Assembly: GCF_016901135.1 (NCBI RefSeq)
Contig: NZ_JAFEVL010000018.1
Coordinates: 1 to 64,000, forward strand
DNA: 64,000 bases
From: Martinezella lusitana
GTDB lineage: Bacteria; Pseudomonadota; Alphaproteobacteria; Rhizobiales; Rhizobiaceae
Direction of reading: 5' to 3'
The position numbers and the translations under genes were made by a program. The notes below the pieces were generated by a model. That model was not told where the DNA came from. It saw only the letters and a list, made by a program, of their open reading frames with translations, and searched no databases. Below are positions 61,194 to 64,000 of this stretch, in pieces (position 1 is the first letter of the stretch; each line of letters starts with the position of its first letter).

Positions 61194-62183
61194 ATGGAGC
61201 GCCGCTCATTTCTAAAGGCTTCGGCCGTGGCATCGCTTGCCACCGGGGTTGCCGCAATCGCCGGCAGTGCCAAAGCCCAGGATAAGAAGTTTACGATTGC
61301 CCTCATTCCGGGCCTGACGACGGATGCCTTCTACATCACCATGCGCAAGGGCGCCGAAGCCGCCGCCAAGGCGGTTGGCGCAACGCTGGTGTTCCAGGGC
61401 GCGCCCGACTTCAACCCGGTGACCCAGGTGCCGGTTCTTGATGCGGTCATCGCCAAGAAGCCCGACGCGATCCTGATTGCGCCGACCGATAAGGACCAAT
61501 TAATCCAGCCGCTGAAAAAGGCTGCGGACGCCGGCATTCCGGTCATCACGGTCGATACCTTCATCGGCACCGGCGTCTATCAGACCGGAAGCGGCGATGC
61601 GGATTTTCCGCTGGCCTACATCGCCTCCGACAACCTGCTCGGCGGTGCGATCGCCGCACGTGCGCTGGCAAAGGCAGTGGGCGAGAAGGGCAAGGTCTAT
61701 GTTTCCAACGTCAAGCCCGGCATCTCGACGACGGACCAGCGCGAGCAGGGCTTCAAGGACGAGATGAAGAAATATCCGAACATCACCGTTCTGGATACTC
61801 AGTATAATGACGACGATGCCAACAAGGCGGCCTCGCAGCTCCAGGCTGTCTATGCCCGCAACTCCGACCTCGACGGGGTCTTCGGGGCCAATCTGTTCTC
61901 GGCCCTTGGCGCTGCCAACGGCGTGCAGCAGGCGGGCCAGACGGGCAAGATCCGCGTGGTCGCCTTCGATGCGCCGACGACCATCGTCGACAACATCAAC
62001 TCCGGCCTTGTCGATCTGGCGATTGCCCAGCACCCGGCCGAAATCGGTTATTTCGGCGTTATGGCGGCCTATGCGCATCTGACCGGCAATTCGATCCCGA
62101 CAGCGATCGGCACCGGCTTCACGGTAATCGATAAATCGAACGTCGCCGACAAGGACGTCGCGAAGTTCATCTACTCCGACTAA
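61194..62183 (+). CDS. Rbs-type sugar-binding protein
   Basis: A 329-residue periplasmic binding protein. The start at 61194 follows GAGGAGG; the N-terminus MERRSFLKASAVASLATG is a textbook Tat signal with cleavage near GSAKAQD. The mature part has the LacI-like periplasmic fold: FTIALIPGLTTDAFYITMRKG, ILIAPTDKDQLIQPLKKAAD, YIASDNLLGGAIAARALA. It should bind a pentose, hexose or polyol for the permease and ATPase encoded next. Confidence 0.92.
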   Translation: MERRSFLKASAVASLATGVAAIAGSAKAQDKKFTIALIPGLTTDAFYITMRKGAEAAAKAVGATLVFQGAPDFNPVTQVPVLDAVIAKKPDAILIAPTDKDQLIQPLKKAADAGIPVITVDTFIGTGVYQTGSGDADFPLAYIASDNLLGGAIAARALAKAVGEKGKVYVSNVKPGISTTDQREQGFKDEMKKYPNITVLDTQYNDDDANKAASQLQAVYARNSDLDGVFGANLFSALGAANGVQQAGQTGKIRVVAFDAPTTIVDNINSGLVDLAIAQHPAEIGYFGVMAAYAHLTGNSIPTAIGTGFTVIDKSNVADKDVAKFIYSD

Positions 62184-62248
62184 TCGGATGAACTCTGTGC
62201 CTCGTCCATGTGGCGGGGCACGTCTCTGATCATAATGGAGGGAATGGC

Positions 62249-63355
62249 GTGACGACTTCTGTACGTCCTCGCTCGAGTTTGGATTCATCCATGAGTACCG
62301 AAGATACCGAGGCCCGCAAGGCGGACCAGCATGTGGCGCCGCAGGCAGACCACGGCGACCAGGCAAAAACCATCATCAATTATATCGCGCAGTTGCGCGC
62401 GTGGCTCTTTCTTGCCGCGCTGATCGTGACTTTCGAGATCTGGGCCCGTATCGATTTCGGCGGTACCTTCATCGGCTCGAGTTTCAACTGGCAGTCCGTG
62501 GCGGTCTTCGCCGTGGCGCCGCTGCTTCTGGCGATCGGGCAGACCTTCGTCATCATATCGGGCGGCATCGATCTCTCGACCGGCTTCATCATGGGGCTGG
62601 CGGCCGTCGTTGCTGCCCATATCACCAATGTCGCCGGCCTCTATATGCCTCTGCCCGTGGCAATGTTACTTGGCGTTCTCGTCGCCATGCTTGCCGCCAC
62701 CGTGCCCGGCTACATCAACGGACTGCTGATCTCGCGTCTTAAGGTCCCGCCGTTCATTGGCACGCTCGGCATGTTCGGCGTTGCCCGCGGCACGGCCTTC
62801 CTGCTTGCCGGCGGCACCACCGTGCCGGTCAAGAACTCCTATTTCGCCGAGCTCGGCAACGGCCGCTTTTACGGCGTGCCCTATCTTGTCATCGTCACGC
62901 TCGTCTTCGTTCTGATCATGCATTATCTGCTGAGCCAGACGCGCTTTGGCCAACATAATTATGCCATAGGTGCCAATGCGCAGGCCGCGCGCCGCGCGGG
63001 CATCGATATCAAATCGCACCTGCTGCGGCTCTACGTGCTCTCCGCTGCTTGCGCCGGCCTCGGCGGCGCGCTCTACGCGGCCCGCTTTACCGCAGGCGCG
63101 GCGCAGGCGGGCGAACCGCTGCTGCTCGATAGCGTCGCTGCCGTCGTCATCGGTGGAGCCAGTCTCTTCGGCGGCTCGGGCACCATCATCGGAACCGTCG
63201 CCGGAGCGCTCGTCATCGCCGTCATCCAATATGGACTCGTCTTCATGAACGTCGAACCGTTCTGGCAGTTCATCGCCGTCGGTGTCGTCATCATCATTTC
63301 GGTGCTCATCGATCAGGCGCAGCGCCGGTTCAGCGGAGCAAAACAGGATGAATAG
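62249..63355 (+). CDS. Rbs-type sugar ABC permease
   Basis: A 368-residue inner-membrane protein. The GTG at 62249 is chosen because GGAGGG lies six bases upstream; ATG at 62291 would skip a charged tail. About nine hydrophobic segments follow, with the family signature GGIDLSTGFIMGLAAVVAA, GTLGMFGVARGTAFLL and ANAQAARRAGIDIKSHLLRLYVLS (ATPase-docking loop). It has a long hydrophilic N-terminal extension of about 55 residues for this family. Confidence 0.92.
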   Translation: MTTSVRPRSSLDSSMSTEDTEARKADQHVAPQADHGDQAKTIINYIAQLRAWLFLAALIVTFEIWARIDFGGTFIGSSFNWQSVAVFAVAPLLLAIGQTFVIISGGIDLSTGFIMGLAAVVAAHITNVAGLYMPLPVAMLLGVLVAMLAATVPGYINGLLISRLKVPPFIGTLGMFGVARGTAFLLAGGTTVPVKNSYFAELGNGRFYGVPYLVIVTLVFVLIMHYLLSQTRFGQHNYAIGANAQAARRAGIDIKSHLLRLYVLSAACAGLGGALYAARFTAGAAQAGEPLLLDSVAAVVIGGASLFGGSGTIIGTVAGALVIAVIQYGLVFMNVEPFWQFIAVGVVIIISVLIDQAQRRFSGAKQDE

Positions 63356-64000
63356 CGCAACACCCCTTCTCGAAGTCCGCAACCTCTCGCGCTATTTCGG
63401 CGCCGTCCACGCGCTCGACAATTGCTCGATGGTCGTCCACCCCGGCGAAGTCGTGGCACTTGCCGGCGACAATGGTGCAGGCAAGACGACGATGATCAAG
63501 GCGATCTCCGGCGTCTATCCGCCAACGTCGGGGGAAATCCTGATCGAGGGCAAGCCTGTCACCTTCTCTTCGCCGCAGGACGCGCGCGAGAAAGGCATAG
63601 AGACGATCTATCAGGACCTGGCACTTGCCGACAATCTGACGATCGGCGCCAACATCTTTCTCGGCCGCGAACCGATGAAGAAGCTCTTCGGCTTTCTGCC
63701 TGTCCTCGACCGGAAGGCCATGGCGGAGGCGGCGCGCACGACGATGGCGCAGCTCGATTTCCATGTGAAAAGGCTCGACGCGCCGGTCAGCAACTTTTCC
63801 GGCGGCCAGCGCCAGGCCGTCGCGATCGGCCGTGCGGTCTACTGGAACGCCCGCATCCTGATCATGGACGAGCCGACAGCCGCGCTCGGCGTGCCGGAAC
63901 AGCGCAAGGTCGTCGCCCTGATCAAATCATTGAAGGCGCAGGGTCGTGGCGTCATCTTCATCTCGCACAATCTGCAGGATATTTTCGCGGTCTCCGACCG
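63348..64000 (+). CDS. Rbs-type sugar ABC ATPase, 3' end beyond window
   Basis: The start at 63348 (MNSATPLLEVRNLSRYFGAV) overlaps the permease stop by eight bases. At least 217 codons are open to the window edge. Walker A is GDNGAGKTT, the signature NFSGGQRQAVAIGRAV and Walker B ILIMDEPTAAL, with the switch ISHN, are present. Spacing fits the single-domain type (about 260 residues, as in FrcA-like importers) though a two-domain RbsA form is possible since the end is not visible. Confidence 0.9.
   Translation, partial: MNSATPLLEVRNLSRYFGAVHALDNCSMVVHPGEVVALAGDNGAGKTTMIKAISGVYPPTSGEILIEGKPVTFSSPQDAREKGIETIYQDLALADNLTIGANIFLGREPMKKLFGFLPVLDRKAMAEAARTTMAQLDFHVKRLDAPVSNFSGGQRQAVAIGRAVYWNARILIMDEPTAALGVPEQRKVVALIKSLKAQGRGVIFISHNLQDIFAVSD

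Noticed and set aside
1..64000. CRISPR arrays, prophage, conjugation or replication genes
   Set aside because: No regularly spaced repeats, phage structural proteins, relaxase, RepABC or partition proteins were recognisable anywhere in the window.

Overview
The window reads as high-GC alphaproteobacterial DNA of the Rhizobium/Agrobacterium/Sinorhizobium type. The signs are dense catabolic operons, each with its own ABC importer; a lone class III adenylate cyclase; a rhizopine (moc)-like oxygenase set; and tightly overlapping ATGA-type gene junctions. No rRNA, tRNA, replication or ribosomal protein genes were seen, so a chromid, megaplasmid or accessory chromosomal region is likely. This is inferred from content; the organism cannot be named from sequence alone.

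Layout. 1-4.6 kb: scattered small genes (end of a membrane protein, a Cys/His mini-protein, a DUF1330 protein, a nucleotide cyclase, a SHOCT protein) and an IS30 transposase remnant. 4.6-10.7 kb: a polar amino-acid ABC importer with an enolase-superfamily enzyme, a DadA-like FAD dehydrogenase and a divergent LysR regulator. 10.8-11.1 kb: a decayed gene. 11.1-23.6 kb: a large minus-strand locus running livJHMGF, aminotransferase, lysR, hyuA, hyuB, SDR, HpaI-type aldolase. Two copies of a 44-bp element lie about 105 bp upstream of livJ and of hyuA. 23.7-26.6 kb: DUF1127 gene, PAS-GGDEF protein, a toxin-antitoxin pair with a perfect palindromic operator, and a truncated TadE-like gene.

26.7-30.9 kb: a TIM-barrel isomerase divergent from mocD-, mocE- and mocF-like genes, with three matching 16-bp LacI-type operators and a broken LacI gene. 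30.9-41.2 kb: a GntR-regulated minus-strand series of ten genes (DUF1185 protein, hydrolase, flavin reductase with a Nudix-like tail, luciferase-type monooxygenase, aldehyde dehydrogenase, NIPSNAP protein, Pot-type ABC importer). Its substrate is unknown, and it is my best candidate for an undescribed pathway. 41.5-50.9 kb: ten overlapping or nearly touching minus-strand genes for a MalEFGK-type sugar importer with an oxidoreductase, two TIM-barrel isomerases, an epimerase, a hydrolase and a ROK kinase. A second oxidoreductase, an esterase and a LacI regulator follow to 54.3 kb.

54.5-64 kb: ketohexose-phosphate genes (PfkB kinase, GatZ/KbaZ-family protein, HAD phosphatase, SorC regulator, LacD-type aldolase, a ROK kinase fused to a P-loop kinase domain) followed by an Rbs-type ABC importer that runs off the window.

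Recurring logic: each module pairs an importer with a short enzyme set and a local regulator, and several regulators can be linked to repeated operator-like sequences. All product names come from reading motifs and recalled family resemblance; no database search was run.
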